DNA of 64,000 nucleotides. It comes from Hermatobates lingyangjiaoensis. Taxonomy: Eukaryota > Arthropoda > Insecta > Hemiptera > Hermatobatidae. Positions 52,338 to 64,000 of this stretch are shown piece after piece (the stretch's first letter is position 1; every line of letters begins with the position of its first letter). Location: positions 868,001 through 932,000 of the forward strand of contig JAPFBL010000255.1 of NCBI GenBank assembly GCA_026182355.1, read 5' to 3'. The notes under the pieces are model-generated. The model searched no databases. It was given only the letters and a program-made list of their open reading frames with translations, and was not told the origin of the DNA. The position numbers were made by a program, and so were the translations under genes.

Positions 52338-52728
52338 CAGTGGAACCAAGTATTATGAGTGCCTCATTGTACGATCAATTTGATTTACAAGCAGAGATTC
52401 GTAAGAATTTTTGTCTGGAACGACGAGTAAAAATTCGTCGTACGAGTGGCTGTCTTCCTCACGCCCACATGGTCTCCGTTTTAAATAAAACATGATTATT
52501 TTTTGCAGACATTTTCATTATTTATATTACATATATAATTTGGTTGTTTTTTTTTATAATTGGACTCTTTTCTGTTTCAAAAATAAACTAAAAACAGGAA
52601 TTTCGGAGATGGAACGGATTAGTTATTTTCATATCAATTTAATACGAAAAATTGCTTCGTAAAGCGAGTAAATCTTAATACGAGTTCAGTGTGAGAACGA
52701 ATTAAACTTGCACTGCGAGGTTCTACTG
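52338..52728. mobile_element. Non-autonomous pogo/Tigger-like DNA transposon (MITE)
   Basis: The left end reads CAGTGGAACC and the right end, on the minus strand, CAGTAGAACCTCGCAGTG. The 391-bp body has no coding capacity. CAGTGGAACC-type termini followed by text like CGAATTAAACTTGC are typical of pogo/Tigger elements. A TA precedes the left end; the matching target-site TA on the right is not visible. The two terminal repeats have diverged, so the copy is old. Confidence 0.6.
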
Positions 52729-55700
52729 CGTTATTATAAATTATAAAATATTAGTAAATTATAAATATTAATAAAACACAGTTGTGTATCTACATGTATG
52801 TCCTCCTTTAAAAATGTCATATCTATAAGAAGTTTCGTAAGCAAGTTTCTATCGATCCAGAGTGGTGGATTATTACAAAGTTTCGGTATGTGTAGAAAAG
52901 TTTTTTGCCATTTTTCTCAATTTTCCTAAATATAAGCCAACAAGAGGACATACGAGTATATCATTTGAAAAGGACATATATCCATTTTTTCCCCAGTTAT
53001 TGGGTTTATTTGAACAACTAGTTAGACAGGTAGAAATTGTAAATTTGTAGTTTTATAATTACTTATTACCTCTTCTACAAACCTGTTTTTAATTTGATCT
53101 TTTGATCATACATTAACCTTCCATAGGAACAATCAGTTATCTTTTTATTGTTGTCATTCTTTCTATTTTTTAAAAAAATTATAGATTAAAGAAAAGATTG
53201 CCCTGGTTGTTCAAGTGTCGACTTAACGTGGTTAAGTCATTCCTTTACGATCTGATTTAATAAGTAGATCCACGCAATATGTAAAACACTTATAAGAAAG
53301 AAGAGCTGGAATTAGTGTTCCTCTGATTTATGTTGTCTGTAGCAATGTTTTGTTTAGAAACAACCCTAGTGTTTTCGGCTTATAGAGTAAATGAAGAAAG
53401 AATGTTATAGTACTTTATGTCGAAAGTGGTTGTAATTTTACTCTCAACTTGTGGTGGGTCAAAAGACTTAGTGTGCCCATCGAATATTTTCGAATATTAC
53501 TTATCAGATGTTAAAAATTCTATGATTATTAAATATTATGTATTACAGAAAAAAGGTCAATCATTACTTTCCGTTTCTTCCAAAGAATACTGGATACACC
53601 AATAGTGAGGGCTTTAAGAATGCATATTTTTAATAAAAGACATTCGATTTCTAGATATTGACTAATTTACATCCTATGATATGTTTTAAAGGTTTTAGGT
53701 GGATAGCTGTATCAGGGAGGATAGATTTGTATTCAGAAGTTTGTTGATACAATGCTACAGATCGCACTGTTTTGATATATTAAATTTATATTATACAGAA
53801 TAAAAATTAATCTTACAGTATAGATGTGCCCTACACTTTTTGCAATATTGTCTCATCGGAATTGTTTATTTTGTTCAAAATGCGTGGTTTTACACACCAT
53901 TTCGGTTCACGATTTTTAAGTATTCCATCCCACGGAGAGGACACTAAGCGTCGGTCATGACAGACACTCGTTAAAGATCCCTACTCTACAGTTCACTTCA
54001 GTTAGGCAAAATTTAGGAAAGCCAATGTGGAATCCAGTAATGCACTTAAAAGGACAACTATTAAGACCTGTGTGCTTGTAATTGTTAAAATGTTAAATGG
54101 ATAATACATAATTAGGGGATTTTTAATCGTTTCATTAACAATCTTGGAAGGAGGAATACTAGATTTATTTTGTAACAAAAAAAAAAATTGTTATGCTCCA
54201 TCTGCAGGGATTTGCCAAATTTTGTTGTAACAATCGTTCCATCTTCGTTTTAGTGTACAAGTGGATGCAGTCACATTACAATAAATTAATGATTGCTCCC
54301 TGGTAATGTTATATTTTTGCATTGAATTTGATAAGTCTACACGATTGTCATATTAATATGGATGGTTTTGATAAAATGAGAGAAGAACCCTTCTCATATT
54401 TTGGTTGTGATAGTGTCTGTAAACAATGAAGAATCGAAGTAAAGAAAAAAAATGCATATCTTGTTTAATGCTTATGAAAGAGAAACTTTCATCTAATTTG
54501 AGGGAAACAAATGAATAAAGAGACTTAGGCTTACGGGAAAGCTATCAGGAAGGATTTGTTTAAGTGCTTGAGTCCAGCATTGTGGTTGAGGCTAAAAGCC
54601 ATCAAGAAGCTAATTAGTAGTCATACTTATATATCCGAGGGCCTTCATCGTCTTTGATGGCAGTTTATTAATCATCAGTAATAAAGGAAGATTTATAATG
54701 ATCGTAGTTTCTAACATGAGAAGCGTAGAAATGACATTTTACTTCCTATTAGATAAAAGTAGTTGCTCACTTGAGTGTATTAAGATAAATACCGTATTTG
54801 TATAAATACTGTTGGTTTAATTCTTTAAAACCGCAGGATGGTACTAAGAACGGCACTATTTTATCGGGAGTTGTGTGTTGTTTTTTCTTTAATTATACGA
54901 ACATTGTTTCCAAAAACAAAAAAAACAAACAAATTCAGTGATTCTTTGATAATATTTGATATGCAGATGGTGAATGTAAGATTCAATTGATTCTCTCAAG
55001 CGCGAACTTTGATAAATCTTTGCTTAAATAAGTATTCTAACTGGGGTTGTCGTAACTACTTTGTTGTGAAATTGAATTTACTCTTACTTTTTATTCAGCA
55101 TTAGTTAATCATTCTTTTAATTTCGAAGCCGAAATTTAAAATGACCTGTGAATACTTGCTGAAGATGGTTGCGACAGAATCATTTATAATTCATAAAGGT
55201 TCAGTTCTACATGATTTGGTTAAGTGCGAAATGAATAATGAATATCAGCACATCTGTGAGTAATATCGTTGGTAAAAACAGCAAATATGATTACATTATA
55301 TCCACGTTCATAATTTCGAAAATTTTACTTCATTTAAAGTATTGAGATCCCTTCTATTTTGAGTTTTTACTCATTTACACACATCAATATCTTCTGAGTC
55401 CATTTTCGATCTATTTTAAGTCAATTTACTTTCAATATGGAATACAGAGGCATGAAATTATTGCGTTCGCCTCTAAGTTTCAAAATTGTGTTTTTAACAG
55501 AAATATCCGCATTGGGGTCCCCTGAATCAAATAAAATACGTTTTCAAATTGGTGCTGAGTGTGTGACAGGGATAATTCAAAAACGAGAAACAGACATAAT
55601 CATTCAACTTAATCTTTAAGTTGTTGTATTCCCTCAGACGAAACGGCTAGCTTGACAAAAAATGGCTTCAGACAGAGTTTCAGCGAAAGTTATAAAAATT

Positions 55701-56639
55701 ACACTTTTTTTTAAAGGGATACTTTGTATGACATTTCTTTTTAGTTTTTCCTGAAATTTGTGCACGCGATTTTGTTTAAAATTGCTGGGATGGTGGCTCT
55801 TTAGTTGACATTTACCATATATAGGGTGTGCGCAGAAATTTTCCTTCAAGGTCGACTTACTTACTTTACTTACTTTGACTTACTTACTGACAAGGTTGAC
55901 TTAAAAAGATCTTACATTTGAATGATCTTGTTTCAATTTCTAGGGTTATTGAGCAAAGGCATTAAAATATACATATTAAATCAGATCTAAGGTTATTAAA
56001 TGAGAGATTGAGAGAAAACATTAGTTTGAAAAACACTCAGGTACCAATATCATATTCAGCACTACCATGATTCAAGTAACTCAAACCTAACAAATATGCA
56101 ATCGTTTACCTATAATTGCAAGTTTACTTATAATTAGGTAAATGGAAGTCGTATGGTGTCTCTCTTACAGATTTTTTAAATAATATCTCAATATACTTGG
56201 ATGGCCGCCGCATATAGAAAAAATTGGAAACAAGATTCTTCATGCAATTTGAAAAGTCTGTTGTAGGAATTAATATTATTGCTTATGTGAAAAATTGGGC
56301 TATGGAAAATATTGTACTTAAATATAAACTAAACATATATATTATCGTTTAGTCATTCTTCTTTTCAAAATTTGCGGTACATTTTCGCTCTCTAGTCATT
56401 CTAAAAACTTGATATTTCACATTGTTTTGGTTTGGATGTATTTCTTTAAAGAATTATGGTAATAATAAAATAAATAATTATTATATCAACTATAATATTT
56501 TATTATGAAACTAATAATACTTCTGTTATTGCTATTATTTATATTATTACTGATATAATAATTTGTTTTTTCAAATCATTAGTTGTGCAATCCGTAATTG
56601 TGTGGTATTTACTCATTTCCTACTTGTGTTCATTGGACC
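52729..56639. other. Sequence without recognised gene
   Basis: Short open frames at 52862-53050, 53417-53605 and 55437-55619 show no recognisable domain. About 53930-54000 is less AT-rich and repeat-like but unassigned. Confidence 0.45.
55640..55860 (+). repeat. Dispersed repeat, copy 1
   Basis: GCGATTTTGTTTAAAATTGC, then TTGACAT, TATATAG and GCAGAAATTTTCCTTCAAG, recur with changes at about 63600-63710 (ACGATTTTGATTAAAATTGC and so on). The order is preserved, so it is a diverged dispersed family. Confidence 0.6.
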
Positions 56640-56827
56640 AACCCGTCAGCACCACAGCCTTGGTGTCTTCCTGATGGTGAACACAAAGTGTTCGAAACGC
56701 GTTGTTGCTGTTGAATAAAACTTCATTTGTGTGGAGACTTTTGTTTGTTTATCCATTTTACCTCAGAATTTGTTTTTTTTTCATTTGTGTACAGACTTTT
56801 GAGTTATTGTTTTACCCCCAGAATGAT
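56640..56827 (+). repeat. Penelope-type ribozyme block and partial tandem duplication
   Basis: CTGATGG (56671-56677), stem GAACAC/GTGTTC and GAAACGCG (56693-56700) give the usual PLE-end layout with the last A of CTGATGA replaced by G. The following segment CATTTGTGTGGAGACTTTTG is repeated about 54 bp later as CATTTGTGTACAGACTTTTG. Confidence 0.6.
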
Positions 56828-56860
56828 TGAACACCACGCAATTACGCATTGAACAAAGAA

Positions 56861-57010
56861 TAGTTTTTATTTGATGTTATTTTTTTCTTACACAAAATTA
56901 AATTTTTCAACTACATATTCAGAAAAGTAAGTTTTTATTTGAGTAGTTTTTATTTGATGTTATTTTTTTCTTGCACAAAATTAAATTTTTCAACTACATA
57001 TTCAGAAAAT
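56861..57010 (+). repeat. 83-bp tandem duplication
   Basis: The unit starting TAGTTTTTATTTGATG at 56861 repeats from 56944 with one visible change in the shared 66 bp (CTTACAC versus CTTGCAC). It is recent or maintained. Confidence 0.85.
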
Positions 57011-58739
57011 TTAAAATGAAATATATTCTAACAAATATTTAACCAAACGAACTTATTTATAAAATTCGCAGTTAATTTATCAAGAAATTTTTAAAAGTTC
57101 TGTTCCATATTCTTTTTCCTTGTTACGAAATTAGATTTTTTTTGTTTATATGACAATCATACTATTAAAAGCATTTACTTTAAGCAACAATATTATTCAT
57201 AATTCTTAGGAGAATGATATTTATAATGTCTTTATTACTATGTGAAGTTAAATCCTTTTTACTAATTTTATAGCTAAAATGAAGAAGTTAGATTTTGAGA
57301 TTTTTTTGTTGGCTTTGATTCCAATAGCTTTTGAAATAGATAGAGATCACATTGTTTGACCTAGCCTTGATATTGAACGTCTTGGGCAATATTGCCTCAT
57401 GGGAAATCCACCTTATTACCTATTATGCTTTTTGAGATATTTTTTTCCTTCATCTAACTTACTCATTTTATACAGTAAATTCCGCTGTTATTATAGAAGA
57501 CATGCTAGTTTTAGGCGAAAAAATTTACCGAATATTACGATAGAATTATAGAATAGTTTGGTTTGAAAATGTAAACATTCTACTTATCTAAACATTGAAT
57601 GTGAAGGATTGTGAACGTGATATTGGTCTCACCTTTTAACAGATCATAATGAAATTCAGGTGACAAATAAGTCTGTATAGTAGGATTAATTGTATAGATT
57701 AGCAGCAAAATCGCGTAGCAGTGACATGCTGATTTATCATTTAACATTTTAAAGAGAAATATCATGCATTTTCGTCAGTTAGAAGAGACAATATCACTCT
57801 AAAACAGGTGGTCAACTTATACTAAGTTGTCAGTTTTAGAATTACCCGAGTATCTATAACGATTTGGTCATCCCTCCGAAGGGAAAATGACATTTAAGCT
57901 CTGATCGGGCCTCACCTAAGTAAATACTAGTTTTCAAGTACACATATCAACTGATAGACCATATCTGTCCTACATGTGGGATTTGTTTATATTAACTTAG
58001 AATACTTCTACCAAGTATTCTAAGGGTAAGTGGAAAGTAAATTGGGGCCAAGTGGATATCTTGTGATTTAAGAATTTTTTATAAAATCTTGAACTGATTT
58101 TTATAGTTTTTTGAAATTCAAAATGTAGGAAAAATTTTAAATTAATTAACCAAATACATTTATCGCTGATTAAATGCAAGTTTTCTTTAGAAGTGTACAT
58201 TGAATTCTTCTTCATTTCTTAACATTGCATGTATCAGACTAATTTAGTTCAATTACAGTAAAATTTTACTGTATAAATAAATACAATATCAATAAATAAA
58301 TATATATTGATAATGTATATTAATTTATACATGCATATATATTGTATATATTATATATATGTATTTATGTCTGTTAGTTTATGTATAGGTAATATATATA
58401 TTAACTATTATAATGAACTTTTCTGTGACTTAACAGAAATATGTTTTACAAATTTGTTGAATAAATTGAGTTACATTTTTTTTGTGAGTTGATTACTTAA
58501 TTTGTATTCATAATTTAATTTATTTGGTTATCACCATAATAAAGGTAATGAAGGATCTAATTGTATACTAATGTTAATTCGTGTTCTTTGAAGTACGTGA
58601 AGTTACCTGATAAATGCAATAGCACGATTAGGGTTTCATGAATACGCTTGGCATTTCTGGGGTTTTACCAAGAATAGGGTAAGGAAAATGTAGGTTGGCT
58701 AATTTAATTAAAGCTGTAGTCACGCAAAATATATGAAGG
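57011..58739. other. Sequence without recognised gene
   Basis: AT-rich, no supported feature. TA-rich imperfect sequence lies at 58290-58400. Confidence 0.5.
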
Positions 58740-59350
58740 AGCAGTAGTAAAATGTTAGAATGTTGTTTGTGTGTTTTAAAGCGCGCTTGGTTTGGAGTGG
58801 AGAATAAGGCTCGAGGTTGACTGTTTAGAGGTAAAGTTTGTGCGCGAAGTGGAGTCTAGGGTGAGGCATAAAGTGTGAATGAGTGAGAGGACGTTGCCCT
58901 TTCCCTCGTACTCCACCATGGCATGCACATGTCTTCAATCACTTTCTCCCCCCGGATCGAACTGGTACACAAGCAGCAAGTATTGGTGATATCTAGATTA
59001 GGTGGCCGAAGGACATGGGTGAAGAGGAGAGCTGATTGAATGATTAGTGGGAGGTTGGTAATGAGTGTTAAGGAGAGCAGAGGCGGGTCGGTCGGGGTGG
59101 GGCGGCGATCGATGTGCGGGTGGGGGCGGCAGTGGCTTGTCCGCCCCCGGGACCCGCGCCTCGGCTCAGTCTGCCGCCTCCACGTGGCCGCTCCCGCCAA
59201 ACTCCCCACGCCTCTCGCTAATTTCCACCTTTTCCAGCAATCTCTTTGTACTTGACTGCCTTTTCTTCCTATTGGCCATGACTTGTTCCAGGTCTGTATT
59301 CCTTCCCATTCTGGCTAACTGCTGATTACTTTTGTTTTCCTCCATCACAC
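58740..59350. promoter_or_regulatory. GC- and CpG-rich island, possible promoter or first exon
   Basis: The segment is far richer in GC than anywhere else in the window, peaking at 59085-59220 with many CpG. On the minus strand an ATG at 59345 in good context (GTGATGG) opens 59 codons starting MEENKSNQQLARMGRN, rich in charged residues, ending at a TGA in the GC peak. Open frames on both strands here are partly due to base composition. I recognise no domain. A promoter with a 5' exon is the likeliest reading, but the strand is undecided. Confidence 0.4.
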
Positions 59351-62300
59351 GAACTCTTTAAACCTCTGTTTCGTGGACACAGTACAGTATTTTTTGTAGT
59401 AGTTAATGCAGCTATATTAGAGGTACATTGTTTTATTACAGCTAATTTCTGATATGTTCAGGTGACATTAAAATTTAGAACTTTTGATTTTTCTCAGAAG
59501 ACAACATTTTTCCTGAGCTTCCAGCTTTTTAGCTCTGTTTCTGATAGTGTTTTAGTTAATTATTTTTTATCAGCTATTAACAGTATAATTACTATAAATT
59601 GACGTGATGTATGCCAATGTTCTACTCACTAGATTCTTTTGCTTTTCAATACGGAGAAAAGCGTACTGCCTGTGCAATATCAACTGGAAGAAAAAGTAAA
59701 ATATTATACATTTATTCTCTTTGAGAAACCCCTGAGTTTTTTGCTAACTTACATCTACAAACGATTTCTGACATGTTTCTTGTTCTAATATATCAAGATT
59801 TCATTTTTGCTTGTCCTAATAAAGATATCTTATCAAAAAAATGCCTGAAGACAAAGCTAGTAATAACAGCAATCCTTTTGCATGCTTTCGATTTACTATC
59901 TTACTTTATGATATTATTTCTGTCTTATGGATAAACGTTTAGCATGATACTATCTCTGAGAAAGTGCTTTGTAGGAAGGTAACTAACTATCATTTCTTTC
60001 AATTAGTGGTTGTAAAAAATGTTAGCTTTAAATGTTAATAATTATACTGAATGACTTAGTGATATAATTTTTAATTGAAAGAAAAAATTATACTTTGTGT
60101 TGATCTTGATATTTGATGTACTAATAAAAAATGGTGGGTCCTTTGAACTTCATTGTATTTAGGTGAGTATAATGTAAATGATGCACTTCCACCCATACTA
60201 GTCAACGACCAGCGAATCTTTCCGCGGACTTAAGTGTACATTCTAATTAGTATTTCCAGGTCGCGGACCTACTACTGCTGAATTACTGCACTACAGTGAC
60301 AGTGGGGTCAGTAAGTAAATGTCTATAGTGGTTTGTTTGGATTGTCAGTTTGCATTATTTGATGGTCGTTTGGACTGGGCCTTATTGTGTAGTGATTGAG
60401 TTCTCCTTTTAGCAAGGGTTTGGCTTCCTATATGGAAGTGATTGGGGAGTTATTATAGATAGGCTCTTTATAAGGGTGAGTGGATGGGTTAGGACTTATA
60501 TACTGAAGTATGTACAAACTTTTGTCCACATAAACTGAATCAGTTTCTCGATTTCAGCATTCAGATTTCTGCTTATTTAGAATTTCGGATATACTGTTTC
60601 AATACTGTTTTGATACTGTAAACAAGTTGTATAGTATATTTTTTTTTTTAACGTAGGAGATGATATATTTGTAAAAACACATCCATTCATGATTGAGGAA
60701 AATTATTTAAAAATGACTTTCTTCCTACCTTAAGATGCTGTCAGTTCTTCTCATCAGATTTGAAACAACTAAACAAGCATGTATTTAAAACTCATAAATG
60801 TAATTAGGTGATAAAGGAAGTATGATGGGTTAAATGTTGTGTAAATCGGTATCAAGAAATCAATTGGCCCTAAATGTAAAGAGGCTAGGCTTTGTCGTCA
60901 GCCAACTTACTTTCTTCTCTATGAATGAACGCTTTTAGTTAATGAGTAGTCAACTCTCTCATTGTCTGTTCTCAACACTTTTATACCTTCTTTCATTTAG
61001 CTTATAAAGACAATTTTAAATTGCTTTTTAAAACTATATTACATCCTTTTGGTAAATCTATTTTGTTTATTTAATTTATAAACTTATTCTATTATAACTT
61101 AATTATTAAATATTTGTAATATGATGGCCGATTAATTAACCTATTTGTCGGTTAATTAACATATTACCCTGTTTGTTAAACGTGAAATGGTAAAATTGAA
61201 AATTTTCGTCGTCCATAAATATCTGCGTTACGTCTAGTTCAGGAACTACAATTAGAGCCTGTCACTTTTATATTTGAATATTAATTTGAATATTGTTTCA
61301 TAAGTTGTACTACAACTTTGAAAAGGCATTATATTTTTGTGATATATTATCACTGTTGACAGTTATGTTATACTAGAAGTAATGCCACTACTTTAATTGT
61401 CATGTTGATTTGAAAACTTACATGATGCCAAGTAGTTTTTGCTAGTTATTTATACTAATATTTTTATATCGTACTAATGTGGGAATTTATCAGGTATTAT
61501 GCAGGAAGTCTTCACATAAAAAATAAAACTAGTCTCTAAAAAATCTTTCTGTATAATTTCCAGGAATGAGTAAATATCACTTATTGACTGACTGTACATC
61601 AGGGGGCTCTTTTACACCTGACTTTTAGATGACGTTTCCTATGATCACATACAAATTAAAGTACAAATAAGGTTGTTTTTAACAACAAAATGGTTTTGTT
61701 TTGGTTGTTAATCTTTTTGCTTTTTATGAAGCCGAATTACGTCTCTCTCCTTACTTTCACAGACGTAAAACTTTGTTCCTGTGGTGTGTAGGTTATTAAT
61801 TGTCCCTCGATCTTTATTCTTTTCAGTAAACACACACTATTACTTATTACAGATCAGAATTTCAAGTATTATATGTATTGTAGTTGCATATGTAGTTATC
61901 TGTAATAGGTTGTTTAATCTCTATAGTTATTCTCTAGTATTAGGAACATGTTTGATTAGAGTTAGTTTCGCCTAATATAGTTTTTTGTACTATATTCAAC
62001 AGTTTCATTGACCAATACGGTATCTTGTTTAATTTTCCGAGCACATTGTTAACAAGAAAGGGTTCTTAATGAATTCTAACGACACATAATTTTCGAATAA
62101 GTGTTTACAGCAACATATCAAAACACTTCTAACACCTTTACAGCCAATGATATTCTCCTTGTTAGTAACATTGTATAGAATCTGAAATTTATATTTATGA
62201 TGAATTCCTTTTCTACAAAAAGTTGACATTTTTTTTTTGTAGAGTTTCCCATTTGCGATCTACATGATATAATTAATATTTTAATTATATTTTTCGTTAC

Positions 62301-63419
62301 ATTATTTCATTGTAATGAGCATTTAGATCGACAATGCTCCCTCAATCACAGATAATCTGCAGGGAAAAAGTCTTTCTTGGTTTGCCACAAAAAAAAAAGG
62401 TACTATTTTTTTCATTTATTTAGGTGTCATGCCATCATCTTAGTTTAATGTTATTTCATAGGTATTATAGTTATCACATTCCTTAGATTGTACTTGAAGT
62501 GTACCTTAATAACTTTGTTTGATTTTTGTCTCGATATATAAAATACATTTCAATAGTTTATATGTTCAGTTCTATTGGCATGAATTTAAACATAATGGTA
62601 TAAAATGCTTGAATAATCTTAAATTTACTCATGTACCGCCCTTTCATTTTGGCGTTATTGTCATGGAATAAATCCCATTTTTTGGTACTACACTAAATAT
62701 GAAATCAAATACTGTAACAGAATAAAATGCTCTCATCATTCCAAAGGGAGATTTAATTGACTACTTAAGTGAACATATTAGACACGTGTTGCTTCCCCGC
62801 AGACATATCATCCCCGCTTCCCTTCTTTTATTATTTTCTTTCATTCCTGTATTCGTAATGTTTTACATTTATAATTACTTTTTACCTTTTTTTTTAGAAA
62901 AGGCGATTTTTCTGAATAACTTTTAAAATAAATATCATTATTATCGTTTCTCAAAATGAAATTAGTTACGCTAAATTTAATTATGTGGTGATAGTGTAGG
63001 AGAATTAATTTTTTTTTCAGATTCTTACACTTATCAGTTTCAGTGCTTAAAATCCTGTTCAAATTTAGTGACTTTTAAGGTAAAGTCAGTACATTTACTT
63101 TGACTTTTCAAGTATTCGGGGTCCGTCTGCAAGAGGGTGGAACCACAGCTTGTCTTCACAATTTCCTTTTCTATTAAATAAAACTATTATTCTTGTATTT
63201 CTCTTTATTATTTTATTACAAATAGAGTGATAATGACATTTATTTTGAAGTTTTAATGAATTTTCATGTTACTGAATTTGAAAAATAATAATTTCTTGTT
63301 CGAAAATGGACTATTTAGTATTTAAGAAAAATGGTTCGTGGTTCTGTCTATATGAAATGAAAAGCAGTGGACATATTCTGTTTTAGTCAAAATGGAGAAC
63401 ATTAAATTTACGATTTAAG
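59351..63419. other. Sequence without recognised gene
   Basis: Mostly AT-rich. An acceptor-donor fusion, TTGTATTTAG|GTGAGT, lies at 60153-60168 on the plus strand. No open frame is convincing. Confidence 0.45.
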
Positions 63420-63720
63420 GTTCCCGGAGTCAAAATAGGTTGCAAAATTATTCCTCCTGCGAGCGTTTGTGTCTGTATGGGTGGGATCTCTAAAAAAATA
63501 TTGCATTTATATCAACTCTGAAATACTCTACTCTACTACGAAACTCGGCTCTTATATTGAATTTCTTAAGAGGTGATGTATAATTGAAAAAAAATCATTT
63601 TTTACGATTTGGTAGAAATATTTTCAACGATTTTGATTAAAATTGCTGTGGCCTTACCTTTTTGTTGACATATATATAGAATGCGATCTGAGTAGAAATT
63701 ATCCGTAAGATTAAATAGTT
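63420..63720 (+). repeat. Dispersed repeat, copy 2
   Basis: Shares ordered blocks with 55640-55860: ACGATTTTGATTAAAATTGC, TTGTTGACATATATATAG and GTAGAAATTATCCGTAAG. The upstream part (GCGTTTGTGTCTGTATGGGT) resembles GT-rich text at about 29340. Confidence 0.55.
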
Positions 63721-64000
63721 TAGAAAACTCTCAGAATAATGATGAACTACCTTTATAAGGCAGTGAAGTATTTAAATTTATAAAGCCCGTGTTGGTCTAT
63801 CAGTGTACTGGTTTGTACTATAGAAATTGATAAATCACATCGTTCTTAAATCGTAGAGGTATCATTTTCTTCTACATTTTCTGGGTCAATGATTTATGAA
63901 AAAAATATTCAAAAATTAGTTCATATATAACTAATTTTTAATTATATATAAGTATATAATTATTATATATAACATATAATTTTTAGTTTTAAATATAAAA
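63721..64000. other. AT-rich window end
   Basis: No feature is seen. The last 80 bp are TA-rich low complexity. Confidence 0.5.

Overview
The window looks like nuclear DNA of an arthropod, probably an insect. It is AT-rich, sparsely genic, full of (TA)n microsatellites, and carries one host gene that I can support: a Tret1-like facilitated sugar (trehalose) transporter of the major facilitator superfamily. The order is not certain; the transporter resembles hemipteran Tret1-like proteins, but this is from memory of the family, not from a search. Nothing bacterial is present: no operons, no CRISPR array, no insertion sequences.

The transporter lies on the minus strand and is split. A short first coding exon (44469-44562) carries the start codon and N-terminal tail. 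A 37,182-bp intron follows. The last coding exon (5941-7286) carries all the remaining protein and ends about 140 bp before an AATAAA signal. The two exons join in phase to give a 479-residue protein. The open frame starting at 7305 is longer than the real exon: its first codons are the pyrimidine tract of the splice acceptor.

The giant intron and the flanks are built from repeats. A 5'-truncated Penelope-like retroelement (PLE) with an open linker plus GIY-YIG endonuclease frame sits at 16222-16836, with (TA)n on both sides. Three decayed copies of the endonuclease lie at 11152-11429, 37010-37140 and 45450-45540. Around them are at least five families of short elements (called A, B, C, E and F here), many arranged as head-to-head inverted repeats. 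Several carry a CTGANGA...GAAA block resembling a hammerhead ribozyme core, as expected for PLE ends. Different families are joined end to end through (TA)n tracts at about 9.1-9.7, 13.6-14.8, 32.0-32.5, 34.2-36.2, 40.9-41.8 and 44.9-45.2 kb. I infer that these are non-autonomous PLE relatives that insert into, or create, (TA)n tracts.

From 46 to 64 kb there is no recognisable coding gene. Notable items are an inverted repeat with a hammerhead-like centre (46284-46538), a textbook recursive-splice (ratchet) signature at 52197-52218 on the plus strand, a 391-bp pogo/Tigger-like MITE (52338-52728), local tandem duplications, and a GC- and CpG-rich island at 58740-59350 that may be a promoter.
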